DNA of 64,000 bases from an uncultured Rhodopila sp. (GTDB lineage Bacteria; Pseudomonadota; Alphaproteobacteria; Acetobacterales; Acetobacteraceae). Below, in pieces: positions 53,301 through 60,315 of the stretch. How positions within the stretch are numbered: the stretch's first letter is position 1; every line of letters begins with the position of its first letter. The DNA lies in NCBI RefSeq assembly GCF_903944925.1, contig NZ_CAJATU010000163.1, positions 62,001-126,000 of the forward strand, given 5' to 3'. The notes beneath the pieces were generated by a model. That model saw only the letters and a list, made by a program, of their open reading frames with translations. It searched no databases and was not told where the DNA came from. Both the position numbers and the translations under genes were made by a program.

Positions 53301-53765
53301 CGCTGCAGCGATCTGCTGACGATCCGGGATGGCAAGCGGGTGGAGGTTGCCGGCATCATCCTGGTGCGGCAACGTCCCGGCAGCGCGCGCGGCGTGCTGT
53401 TCGTGACCGTCGAGGACGAAACCGGCCACGCCAACCTGATCCTGTGGCCCTCGGTGTTCGAGGCCCAGCGCCGCCTCGTGCTGTCCGCCAGCATGATCGC
53501 CTGCCGCGGCAAATTGCAGCGCGAGGGCGAGGTGCTGCACGTCATCGCCGAGCACCTGACCGACCTCTCCGGCCTGCTGCGCGGTGTCGGCGAACGCGAC
53601 GAGGCGTTTCCCCTGGTGCACGGCCGCGGCGACGAAGCCAAGCACGGCGGCGCGCCGGACCCGCGCGAGAAGAAGCCGCTGCCCGCCAGCCGCGACATCT
53701 ACGTCCGCGACCTGCTCCCCGGCAGCCCAAAGGGAATCAAGGTGCTGACGCGGGATTTTCGCTAG
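50361..53765 (+). CDS. dnaE2: Error-prone DNA polymerase DnaE2/ImuC with in-frame insertion
   Basis: A 1134-residue C-family polymerase for damage-tolerant synthesis. It has the N-terminal PHP domain ([20 protein letters not shown]), the polymerase core with the catalytic Asp motif ([16 protein letters not shown]), a helix-hairpin-helix region and an OB domain. Residues about 790-845 ([20 protein letters not shown] ...) are foreign to the family and encoded by a REP-like repeat; the normal sequence resumes at [16 protein letters not shown]. This explains its extra length (usually about 1080). No imuA/imuB lies adjacent. Confidence 0.92.
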   Translation: MYTELQVTTNYSFLRGASHVEELMARAAVLRMPALGIADRNSLGGIVRAHQRAKEAGVRLIVGCRLDLTDGPSVLVYPTDRAAWSRLTRLLTLGKGRAGKGKCELYWPDLAASAEGLVAVLCTDPEAANIRRLKCDFGDRAYVALTLMHRPNDAIRLRMIADTARALGVPAVATNDVLYHAPGRRILQDVLTCIRAGCTIDELGYRRERSPVRHLEAPEEMARLFARHPDAVARTQEIADRCRFSLDELRYQYPHEVHIPGLDAQQTLQRRTWEGAAMRYPNGIPDDVLRQLHHELDLIASLDYAPYFLTVDSIVRFARANHILCQGRGSAANSAVCFVLGITSIDPTRSGLLFERFVSAERREPPDIDVDFEHERREEVIQWVYDTYGRSRAALCATIIRYRGRGAVRDVGKAMGLTEDVTAALSSQVWSWSEDGVAEEHAAALNFNLEDRRLRLTLDLARALIGFPRHMSQHPGGFVLTQDRLDDLVPIEPAAMVNRQVIEWDKDDIDVLRFMKVDVLGLGMLGCMRRAFDLLADHKGQRLDLATIPPEDPATYAMIRKADTLGTFQIESRAQMSMLPRLKPRTFYDIVIQVAIVRPGPIQGDMVHPYLRRREGLEKVEYPTPELRRVLEKTLGVPLFQEQAMQVAIVCAGFTPSEADALRRSMATFKFTGGVSHFKTKLIAGMVERAYTAEFAEKTFSQIEGFGSYGFPESHAASFALIAYASAWLKCHHPDVFCCALLNAQPMGFYATAQIVRDAQLHGVEVRPVSVNESAWDCALEPLGARPSPVIAGSVGMTANGTADALLGPPSTACGAIPKEVVDGPPEAGHDTKGISHYDTAHGAPPRYAVRLGLRMVKGLSATHADEMIARRGAGYRSIEDLWRRSHVPVASLERLAEADAFQPLGPGRRQALWTIRGLSDTRLPLFDSLPAEPDAEPAVALAAMTAGRQVVEDYRSTGLSLRRHPVSFLRQDLAARRIVRCSDLLTIRDGKRVEVAGIILVRQRPGSARGVLFVTVEDETGHANLILWPSVFEAQRRLVLSASMIACRGKLQREGEVLHVIAEHLTDLSGLLRGVGERDEAFPLVHGRGDEAKHGGAPDPREKKPLPASRDIYVRDLLPGSPKGIKVLTRDFR
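52743..52854. repeat. REP-like palindromic repeat, copy 3, inside dnaE2
   Basis: CCATCCACG (52788-52796), a 26-base spacer and CGTGGATGG (52823-52831). The right arm runs to 52854 (...GCCGGCCATGACA). The left arm is longer and more diverged but keeps CGGCATGACGG at its outer end. The insertion keeps the dnaE2 frame open. Confidence 0.7.
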
Positions 53766-54768
53766 GCGGCGGAGGCGAGCCGTTGACATCTTGGCGCCGC
53801 AGCCACGCCGCCGCCGCCGTATCCGCGCCGGATGGCAGCGGCGCCTGTGGATCGCGGATCCAGGCCAGGATATCGCCGATGGGCACGGCGCGGTCCTTGT
53901 CGCGCAGCAGCAGGTGGTAGCCGCCGGGATAGAACGCCCGCACCGGCCCCTCGGGCAGCGCCCGCCATGTCGCCGCCGTTGCCCGCGCCGGCACCAGCTC
54001 GTCATGGCCGCCATACAGCACCAGCGCCGGAGCGTTGAAACGCGGCGCCGCCGCCAGCGCCCGATCCATCAGATCCACCAGGCCCTTGATCGCGTCCACC
54101 CGCGTCTCGTGGATGGTCAGCGGATCGGTTGACAGCCGCACCAGCGCCTGGTGGTTGTCGCTGGCGGTCACCTTCACGAATCCGCCGCCCGTCACGGTCA
54201 TCCCCGGCAGGGTATGATCCGCCAGCCAGAGCGTCAGCCGCATCAGCAGGTTCATCTCGGAGCGGCCCCAGACCGCCGGGGCGATCAGCACGTAGCCATC
54301 CACCGGCGGGGCATCCGGCTCGGTCGCCATCACCATCAGCGCCGCGGCGCCCATGCTCTCGGCCATCAACACCAGCTTCGTATGCGGATGCCGGGCGCGC
54401 AGCAGCCGGGCCATCACCCTGGCATCGGCCGTCAGTCCGTCCGTCCCGGGCCACAGGCCGCGGCTGCGCGTCGCGCCGAAGCCGCGCAGGTCGGGCGAGT
54501 AGACCGCGATCCCGGCGGCGGCGAAATCCGGGGCCGGATACTCCCAGGCGTCGCGGCTGTCGTTCATGCCGTGCAGCGCCAGGACGATCGCCTCGGGCTT
54601 GCCGGAGGGCAGCCAGACGCGGTAGGGCAGCGCCGTGCCATCCGGCATGACGAAGCTATCAGCGGTTTCCCCGGGTTTTCCCACGGGCGCGCCCGGCGGG
54701 GCCATCTGCGCGATGCAGCCGGCAAGCAGCAGCGCGGTCATCAGGGCCAGCGTCAGGTTGCGCAGCAC
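53737..54768 (-). CDS. Lipoprotein alpha/beta hydrolase (monoacylglycerol lipase-like)
   Basis: A 343-residue exported lipoprotein. The lipobox LLLAGC lies at about residues 13-18. The Ser hydrolase signature [12 protein letters not shown] (nucleophile Ser), oxyanion loop [18 protein letters not shown] and later Asp (HDE) and His (GGYHLLLRD) of the triad are all visible. It is probably anchored in the outer membrane and acts on lipids. Its end overlaps that of dnaE2 by 29 bases (convergent). Confidence 0.85.
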   Translation of the reverse strand: MLRNLTLALMTALLLAGCIAQMAPPGAPVGKPGETADSFVMPDGTALPYRVWLPSGKPEAIVLALHGMNDSRDAWEYPAPDFAAAGIAVYSPDLRGFGATRSRGLWPGTDGLTADARVMARLLRARHPHTKLVLMAESMGAAALMVMATEPDAPPVDGYVLIAPAVWGRSEMNLLMRLTLWLADHTLPGMTVTGGGFVKVTASDNHQALVRLSTDPLTIHETRVDAIKGLVDLMDRALAAAPRFNAPALVLYGGHDELVPARATAATWRALPEGPVRAFYPGGYHLLLRDKDRAVPIGDILAWIRDPQAPLPSGADTAAAAWLRRQDVNGSPPPPSENPASAP

Positions 54769-54839
54769 GGGATCACGGTTGAAAGCATTCGCCGCATCGC
54801 TATCATCACGCCGCTTCGCAAGCCAGATAAAGGATCACC

Positions 54840-55052
54840 ATGCCGGAAGGCGCCGCCCAACTGACCCCCACTCCGGTAAAACCGACCGAGATCATCCATG
54901 TCGACTCCCGCACCGCTGCGTGCGACGGCGGCGACGGGGCGCTCGGTCATCCGCGGGTGTTCCTGCGCATCCCCGACACGCAGGTGATGTGCCCGTATTG
55001 CTCGCGCTTGTATGTGCTGAACCCGGGAGCCGATCACGCCGGCGGACACTGA
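54840..55052 (+). CDS. Zinc-finger domain protein (zf-CHCC type)
   Basis: A 70-residue protein: EIIHVDSRTAACDGGDGALG, then HPRVFLRIPDTQVMCPYCSR. The Cys/His set (C28, H37, C51, C54) matches the zf-CHCC domain of the NDUFS6 type, common next to housekeeping genes in alphaproteobacteria. It precedes polA by 37 bases. Confidence 0.85.
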   Translation: MPEGAAQLTPTPVKPTEIIHVDSRTAACDGGDGALGHPRVFLRIPDTQVMCPYCSRLYVLNPGADHAGGH

Positions 55053-55089
55053 CATCCTTGGGGACAGCCCGGCGGACATCCCGCAGGAG

Positions 55090-57846
55090 GTGCAACCCAA
55101 GCCGCTGCACCTGATTCTGATCGACGGATCGGGGTTCATCTTTCGCGCCTTCCACGCTTTGCCGCCGATGACACGGCCGGACGGGACGCCGGTGAATGCG
55201 GTGTTCGGCTTCACCAACATGCTGGCCAAACTGCTGAAGGAGCATGTCGGCACCCACATCGCCGTCATCTTCGACGCCGGCCGCCTGACCTTCCGCAACC
55301 GGCTGTACGACCTGTACAAAGCCCAGCGCCCGCCGCCGCCGGAGGAATTGATCCCGCAATTCGCCCTGGTGCGCGAGGCGACCGAAGCCTTCGGCGTCCC
55401 CTCGATCGAACTGCCGGACTGGGAGGCGGACGATCTGATCGCCGCCTATGCCCATGCGACGGCCGAGGCGGGCGGGCAGGTGACGATCGTGTCCTCCGAC
55501 AAGGACCTGATGCAGTTGATCCGGCCGGGCGTGGAGATGCTCGACCCGATCAAGCAGAAGCCCATCGGCCCGGTCGAGGTGATGGAGAAGTTCGGCGTCA
55601 CCCCCGACAAGATGGTCGAGGTCCAGGCGCTTATCGGCGATTCCACCGACAACGTCCCCGGCGTCCCCGGCATCGGGCCCAAGGGCGCGGCGCAACTGAT
55701 CAACGAATACGGCGACGTCGAAGCGGTGCTGGCCGCCGCGGCGGGCATGAAGCCGTCGAAGCGGCGCGACATGCTGATCGAGCATGCCGACAAGGCGCGG
55801 ATTTCGCGGCAGTTGGTGCTGCTGCGCACCGACACCCCCATGCCGTTGCCGATCGACGCTTTGGTGCAGCGAGACGCCGATCGGCTGGTGCTGGCGGAAT
55901 GGCTGGGGAAGCAGGGGTTCCGGAGCACGATTGCGCGGCTGGGGCTGGACGGGGCCACGCCCCCGCCTACCGCTGCTGTTCCGCCGAAGCCGCCGACGCA
56001 GGCTGATCTGGGGCTGGCGCCGCCGCCGGTGGATGGCTCGGGGTTCGGGCCGTATGAAAGCGTGGTGACGGCCGATGCCCTGCGCGTCTGGGTCGCCGAG
56101 GCGGTCGCCTGCGGCCGGGTGGCAATGGATACCGAGACCGACGGGCTGGACGCGATGCGCGCCCGGCTGGTGGGGCTGTCGCTGGCGACGGCTCCGGGCC
56201 GGGCCTGCTACGTGCCGCTGGGGCATGAGGTGCTGGGCGAGCAGATGAAGGTTGCCGAGGCGATCGAGGTGCTCGGGCCGATGCTGGCCGATGGCTCGGT
56301 GCTGAAGATTTTCCAGAACGCCAAGTTCGACATGATGATGCTGTCGCAGGCCGGCTTCCCGATGCCGTCGCCGGTGGACGACACCATGCTGATCTCCTAC
56401 GCGCAGGAGGCCGGCCTGCACGGGCACGGACTGGATGAGCTGTCGCAACTGCATCTGGGGCATACTCCGATCAGTTATGATGAGGTCACCGGGACGGGGC
56501 GCAACCGGGTGCCGTTCGCGCAGGTGCAGATCGAGCGTGCGACCGCTTATGCGGCGGAAGATGCGGACGTGGCGCTGCGGCTGTGGGACGCGCTGAAGCC
56601 TCGGCTGCGGCTGAACGGCGGGCTGGCGCTGTATGAGCAGGTGGAACGGCGGCTGTTGCCGATCCTGCTGGAGATGGAACGCGCCGGGGTGAAGGTCGAT
56701 GCCGACGACCTGCGGCGGATGTCGGTGGATTTTGCCGCGCGCATGGTGGTGATGGAGCAGGATTGCCATCGGCTGGCGGGGCATCCGTTCAATGTCGGCA
56801 GTCCCAAGCAGTTGGGCGAGGTGCTGTTCGACGAACAGAAGCTGCCGGGCGGCAAGCGGATGAAGACCGGGGCGTGGGGGACGGATTCTGCCGTGCTGCA
56901 GACGCTGGCGGACCAGGGCTTGGAATTGCCGGCGCGGATTTTGGAATGGCGGCAGTTGGCGAAGCTGAAGAGCACCTATGCCGATGCGCTGGTGACGGAC
57001 ATCAATCCGGCGACCGGGCGGGTGCATACGTCGTTCGCGATGGCGATCGCCTCGACCGGGCGGCTGTCGTCAACCGATCCGAATTTGCAGAATATCCCGA
57101 TCCGGACGGAGGAGGGGAGCCGGATCAGAAAGGCGTTCATCGCCGAACCGGGGCATGTGCTGGTCAGCGCGGATTACTCGCAGATCGAGCTGCGGCTGTT
57201 GGCGCATGTGGCGGATCTGCCGGTGCTGCGGGAGAGTTTCGCGAATGGCGAGGACATTCATGCGCGCACGGCGAGCGAGGTGTTCGGCGTGCCGATGGCG
57301 GGGATGGACCCGATGACGCGGCGGCGGGCGAAGGCGATCAATTTCGGCATTATCTACGGGATTTCCGGCTTCGGGCTGGCGCGTCAGTTGGGGATCACGC
57401 CGGGGGAGGCTCGGGGGTATATCGGTCGTTACTTCGAGCGCTATCCGGGGATATTGGAGTATATGGAACGGACGAAGCTGGAGGCTCGGTCGCGGGGGTA
57501 TGTTGTTTCCCCGTTCGGGCGGCGCTGCTGGGTGCCGGGGATCGCGGACAAGAACGGCGCGCGGCGGGCCTATGCGGAGCGGCAGGCGATCAATGCGCCG
57601 TTGCAGGGCGGGGCGGCGGATATCATCAAGCGCGCGATGGTGCGTCTGCCGGCGGCTTTGGCTGAAGCGGGGCTGAGGTCTCGGATGTTGCTGCAGGTGC
57701 ATGATGAATTGCTGTTCGAGGCACCGGAGAAGGAAGCGGAGACGCTGGCCGCGGTGGCGAAGCGGGTGATGGAGAGCGCGGCGGTGCTGTCGGTGCCGCT
57801 GGTGGTGGAGACGGGCGTGGGGAGGACGTGGGGGGAGGCGCATTAG
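55090..57846 (+). CDS. polA: DNA polymerase I
   Basis: A 918-residue polymerase with a 5' nuclease domain (about 1-290, LILIDGSGFIFRAFHALPPM), a 3'-5' exonuclease domain with intact DTE (Asp347, Glu349 in MDTETDGLDAM) and a polymerase domain (QIELRLLAHVADLPVLRESF; KAINFGIIYGISGFGLARQL; VHDE with His871-Glu873). The start is GTG 55090, immediately after CAGGAG; the spacing is tight, but no other start codon fits the family N-terminus. Used in repair and Okazaki processing. Confidence 0.96.
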   Translation: MQPKPLHLILIDGSGFIFRAFHALPPMTRPDGTPVNAVFGFTNMLAKLLKEHVGTHIAVIFDAGRLTFRNRLYDLYKAQRPPPPEELIPQFALVREATEAFGVPSIELPDWEADDLIAAYAHATAEAGGQVTIVSSDKDLMQLIRPGVEMLDPIKQKPIGPVEVMEKFGVTPDKMVEVQALIGDSTDNVPGVPGIGPKGAAQLINEYGDVEAVLAAAAGMKPSKRRDMLIEHADKARISRQLVLLRTDTPMPLPIDALVQRDADRLVLAEWLGKQGFRSTIARLGLDGATPPPTAAVPPKPPTQADLGLAPPPVDGSGFGPYESVVTADALRVWVAEAVACGRVAMDTETDGLDAMRARLVGLSLATAPGRACYVPLGHEVLGEQMKVAEAIEVLGPMLADGSVLKIFQNAKFDMMMLSQAGFPMPSPVDDTMLISYAQEAGLHGHGLDELSQLHLGHTPISYDEVTGTGRNRVPFAQVQIERATAYAAEDADVALRLWDALKPRLRLNGGLALYEQVERRLLPILLEMERAGVKVDADDLRRMSVDFAARMVVMEQDCHRLAGHPFNVGSPKQLGEVLFDEQKLPGGKRMKTGAWGTDSAVLQTLADQGLELPARILEWRQLAKLKSTYADALVTDINPATGRVHTSFAMAIASTGRLSSTDPNLQNIPIRTEEGSRIRKAFIAEPGHVLVSADYSQIELRLLAHVADLPVLRESFANGEDIHARTASEVFGVPMAGMDPMTRRRAKAINFGIIYGISGFGLARQLGITPGEARGYIGRYFERYPGILEYMERTKLEARSRGYVVSPFGRRCWVPGIADKNGARRAYAERQAINAPLQGGAADIIKRAMVRLPAALAEAGLRSRMLLQVHDELLFEAPEKEAETLAAVAKRVMESAAVLSVPLVVETGVGRTWGEAH

Positions 57847-57888
57847 CGCATGATCGTTTGATGTTGACCGATGGACACCGGCCCCTCA

Positions 57889-57973
57889 TCGTCATGGCGG
57901 CCGAAGGGCCGCCATCCACGCCTTTGTTTGTGCGGGCAAAAAGTGTGGATGCCGATCGGCGTCGGCATGACGA
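57889..57973. repeat. REP-like palindromic repeat, copy 4 (after polA)
   Basis: TCGTCATGGCGGCCGAAGG...CCATCCACG (57889-57920), a spacer of about 23 bases and (T)GTGGATGCCGATCGG...CATGACGA. The left arm also folds on itself (GGCGGCC-GAA-GGGCCGCC). Spacer is shorter than in the other three copies. Confidence 0.7.
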
Positions 57974-58042
57974 ATCCTGCCGTCTGATGAACCAACCTCA
58001 GACGATCACGCTCTGGCGGCAGCTTCCGAGGTGGTATTGACC

Positions 58043-58674
58043 ATGAAGGATTTGGAGTTCGATCAGACGCCTCAGATCATCGGCGACGAGGATTGGAACC
58101 TGTCGAACCGGCGGGCTAATGCCGCTCGCGCGTCCGGGATTTTGCGCCATAAGCCTGTGGTCCTTGAGGACTTTCCGGTGGCGGAGCTTGTGCATCTGGC
58201 GGGGGAGTTCGGCGGTCAGTACGCGCTGATCTCGAAGCGTGACAAGCTGCTGGAGTATTACGTGCACTACGAAATCCATGCGCACCCGGTGCTGGGGCGT
58301 TGCGCGACGCAGATCAAGCTGTGGCGGAGCCGGACGGCGACCGTGCAGGGTTTGGCGTCGAAGGTGTTCGATACGTATCTGTTGGGCGGGTTCGATACGA
58401 TTGTCTCCGACTCGCGCCAGACCGGGCGGGGCCGGAGTTCTGGGAGGTGCAACTCGCGGGTCATAGCCAGACCAAGTCCGTCGGGTTGCTGGTGCGGGAT
58501 GAGATCAAGCTGTACGACCGCGCGCTGCGGGTGGATGACTGGCTCGCGTCGGTGGACGGTTGGGGCCGGGCGGCTTCGTTCCGGCAGATGCGGTTCTTTA
58601 TCTCGAATATCGGGCGCGAGGTGGTGGGTGCGGCGTTGGAACCCGGCAGCCCGGTGGCTTTGGTTACGGCGTAA
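58043..58674 (+). pseudogene. Unknown protein, frameshifted
   Basis: From ATG 58043 one frame gives a plausible protein (MKDLEFDQTPQIIGDEDWNL ... VFDTYLLGGFDTIVSDSRQTGRG) and from about 58435 a second frame continues PEFWEVQLAGHSQTKSVGLL to TAA 58674. One extra G in the GGGG run near 58432 joins them into about 210 residues. GAGGTGG precedes the start. I do not recognise a family; the mixed alpha/beta sequence and lone context leave phage origin possible. Assembly indel or decay cannot be told apart. Confidence 0.6.
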
Positions 58675-58997
58675 TAGGCCGGAATTCGGTTTGGATTTGA
58701 CCGTTTGAACGCCGCGCCATTGGTTTCAGCGACGGCCCGAGGTCGGCACTGGCGGACACTCCGCCTGAAACGCCAAGTCGCCAAGTCTACCGTGCCAACG
58801 ACCGCCGGCGCCGGAAGTGGTGAGCAGAAGGCCTTGGCGTCTTGGCGACTTGGCGCCTTGGCGTTTCAAAACTGCCTCGGCCCCCGTTCAGGCGGCCGCG
58901 GGTGAATGGGTGTTGAACGAGCCGAACGCGCCATCGGCATGCGCTGCAACGTGCCAAACCTGACGAACGGGCTTATCCTGCCGGTCGGGAGGGCGGC
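58675..58997. repeat. Gap with large inverted repeat and tandem 8-mers
   Basis: TGAAACGCCAAGTCGCCAAG (58766-58785) pairs with the downstream stretch 58841-58868 after about 50 bases. The right side holds four tandem 8-mers, CTTGGCG followed by T, A, C and T (58833-58864). Both arms are built from the same unit (CGCCAAG/CTTGGCG). No gene is evident in the 323 bases. Slipped pairing would allow several alternative stems. Confidence 0.65.
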
Positions 58998-59285
58998 GTG
59001 ACAGACATTATCGACGTGATCCGCATGAGCATTTCCGTTCCTCGTCCCAGGCTTGTCTCGGCGGCGGAAATTCTGAGCGCGCTTGCCGACCCGGACAGCC
59101 ATGATCCCTACAAGGCGAGCGTGGCGGAAGCGGTTCTGACGGAAATCTCGCTGTCACGGCTGTCGGAACTGGTACGCTCGGGATCGGTTTCGTGGCGGCA
59201 GATCTGCGTGGCGGCCCGGGTCTATGGTCTGGCGCGGACCGAGGCCAGGCAACTGGCTGCCGAGATGGCGCAGGGCGATCCATGA
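58998..59285 (+). CDS. Hypothetical helical protein
   Basis: A 95-residue all-helical protein starting at GTG 58998 with GGGAGGGCGGC upstream. SAAEILSALADPDSHDPYKA and SGSVSWRQICVAARVYGLAR look like helix-turn-helix-sized segments but no DNA-binding family is recognised. The next gene is the TIR protein 125 bases later. Confidence 0.5.
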   Translation: MTDIIDVIRMSISVPRPRLVSAAEILSALADPDSHDPYKASVAEAVLTEISLSRLSELVRSGSVSWRQICVAARVYGLARTEARQLAAEMAQGDP

Positions 59286-59378
59286 CGCTCGAGTGGCAGG
59301 CATTCCACCATGTTATCCGGACCAGCGCCGGTGCGATCGGTTTGGTTGGTTGACAAGTTCTCTGCCCGAGCGGAACAT

Positions 59379-59392
59379 TTGCCGATCGGCAA
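59379..59392. promoter_or_regulatory. Palindrome before the TIR gene
   Basis: TTGCCGATCGGCAA, a perfect 14-base palindrome, ends 17 bases before ATG 59410. A TTGACA hexamer lies upstream at 59350-59355 with a poor -10 (AACATT 18 bases on). A repressor bound here would silence the TIR-ATPase pair. Confidence 0.4.
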
Positions 59393-59409
59393 CATGAGCG
59401 CTCACGGCG

Positions 59410-60315
59410 ATGAAAGTCTTTGTCAGCTATAGCCACGCCCAGGGCGATTGGGTGCACGATCGGCTGGTGCCCTGCCTGAAGGCCGGCGGTGCCGAGGTTC
59501 TGATCGACGTCGAACGCTTCCGCGCCGGTGGCGGTGTGTATCGCCAGATGGATGCGACCCAGGACCAGGCCGATCGGCATGTGCTGGTGCTGTCGGCCGA
59601 GTATCTGGCAAGCAAGCCCTGCCAGCACGAAATGCAGCGTGCCATCGACCTGGACCCGGCGTTTGCGCATCATATCGTTCAACCGGTTCGGCGAGATGAT
59701 GCCAAGTTGCCTAACGCCATAACGGCGCCTGATCCGATCTATGTCGATCTGCGAGACGATAGCGAACCTGCACCATGGGACCTGCTGCTGCGCGAATGCG
59801 GCTCGACGCTCGGAGCGACCGCGCCTGACTGGCTGGCGGCGCGGGACGAAGTCATCCGCTGTCTGGCGTCGAACCGATCAGTCAATCTCGTTATCGTCAA
59901 CAATCCAAAATGGCGAGAGCTTGTCCAGGACGTGGTAAACCGGGCGGAGCTTGGTTTGGCAGTGGTAAACCTGCACGATCCGGCGACTGTGCCACGATCG
60001 GGTCTTGTTAAAGTTATCCTGCGCGCACTTGGATGCACTGCGCCCGTTCCAAGTGATCCCCAGGATTTGCCGGCGTTTGGGCAGGCTATCGACTCACTTG
60101 GTTTGGCCAGGGTGGCGCTGCTTGAATTTGATATGGTGCCGCACCGGCGCGGCTATAATGTGAACTTGTTCGCGACGCTTCGATACTGCATGATGGACAA
60201 GAAACAACTTGTATTGTTGATCCAGTCGCGCGCGCCTTTCTCGACTCTATTGCCAGCTAACAATCCGCTTTCAACAATCGACCTCTCGACGGTCGAGTTG
60301 CGGGGGCGAATTTGA
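59410..60315 (+). CDS. TIR-domain protein (probable NAD+-cleaving effector)
   Basis: A 301-residue protein. Residues 1-130 form a TIR domain: MKVFVSYSHAQGDWVHDRLV, GAEVLIDVERFRAGG and SAEYLASKPCQHEM. The last motif carries Glu74 at the position of the catalytic Glu of NADase TIR domains. Residues about 145-300 form a second, unrecognised domain with alternating helices and strands (NRSVNLVIVNNPKWRELVQD; LVLLIQSRAPFSTLL). The downstream ATPase gene starts inside its stop codon (TTGA), so the two act together. Bacterial TIR proteins commonly kill or arrest infected cells by NAD+ depletion. Confidence 0.8.
   Translation: MKVFVSYSHAQGDWVHDRLVPCLKAGGAEVLIDVERFRAGGGVYRQMDATQDQADRHVLVLSAEYLASKPCQHEMQRAIDLDPAFAHHIVQPVRRDDAKLPNAITAPDPIYVDLRDDSEPAPWDLLLRECGSTLGATAPDWLAARDEVIRCLASNRSVNLVIVNNPKWRELVQDVVNRAELGLAVVNLHDPATVPRSGLVKVILRALGCTAPVPSDPQDLPAFGQAIDSLGLARVALLEFDMVPHRRGYNVNLFATLRYCMMDKKQLVLLIQSRAPFSTLLPANNPLSTIDLSTVELRGRI

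Noticed and set aside
54892-57027. A 711-codon minus-strand frame opposite polA
   Set aside because: Shadow frame rich in His, Arg, Gln and Pro; polA is unambiguous.
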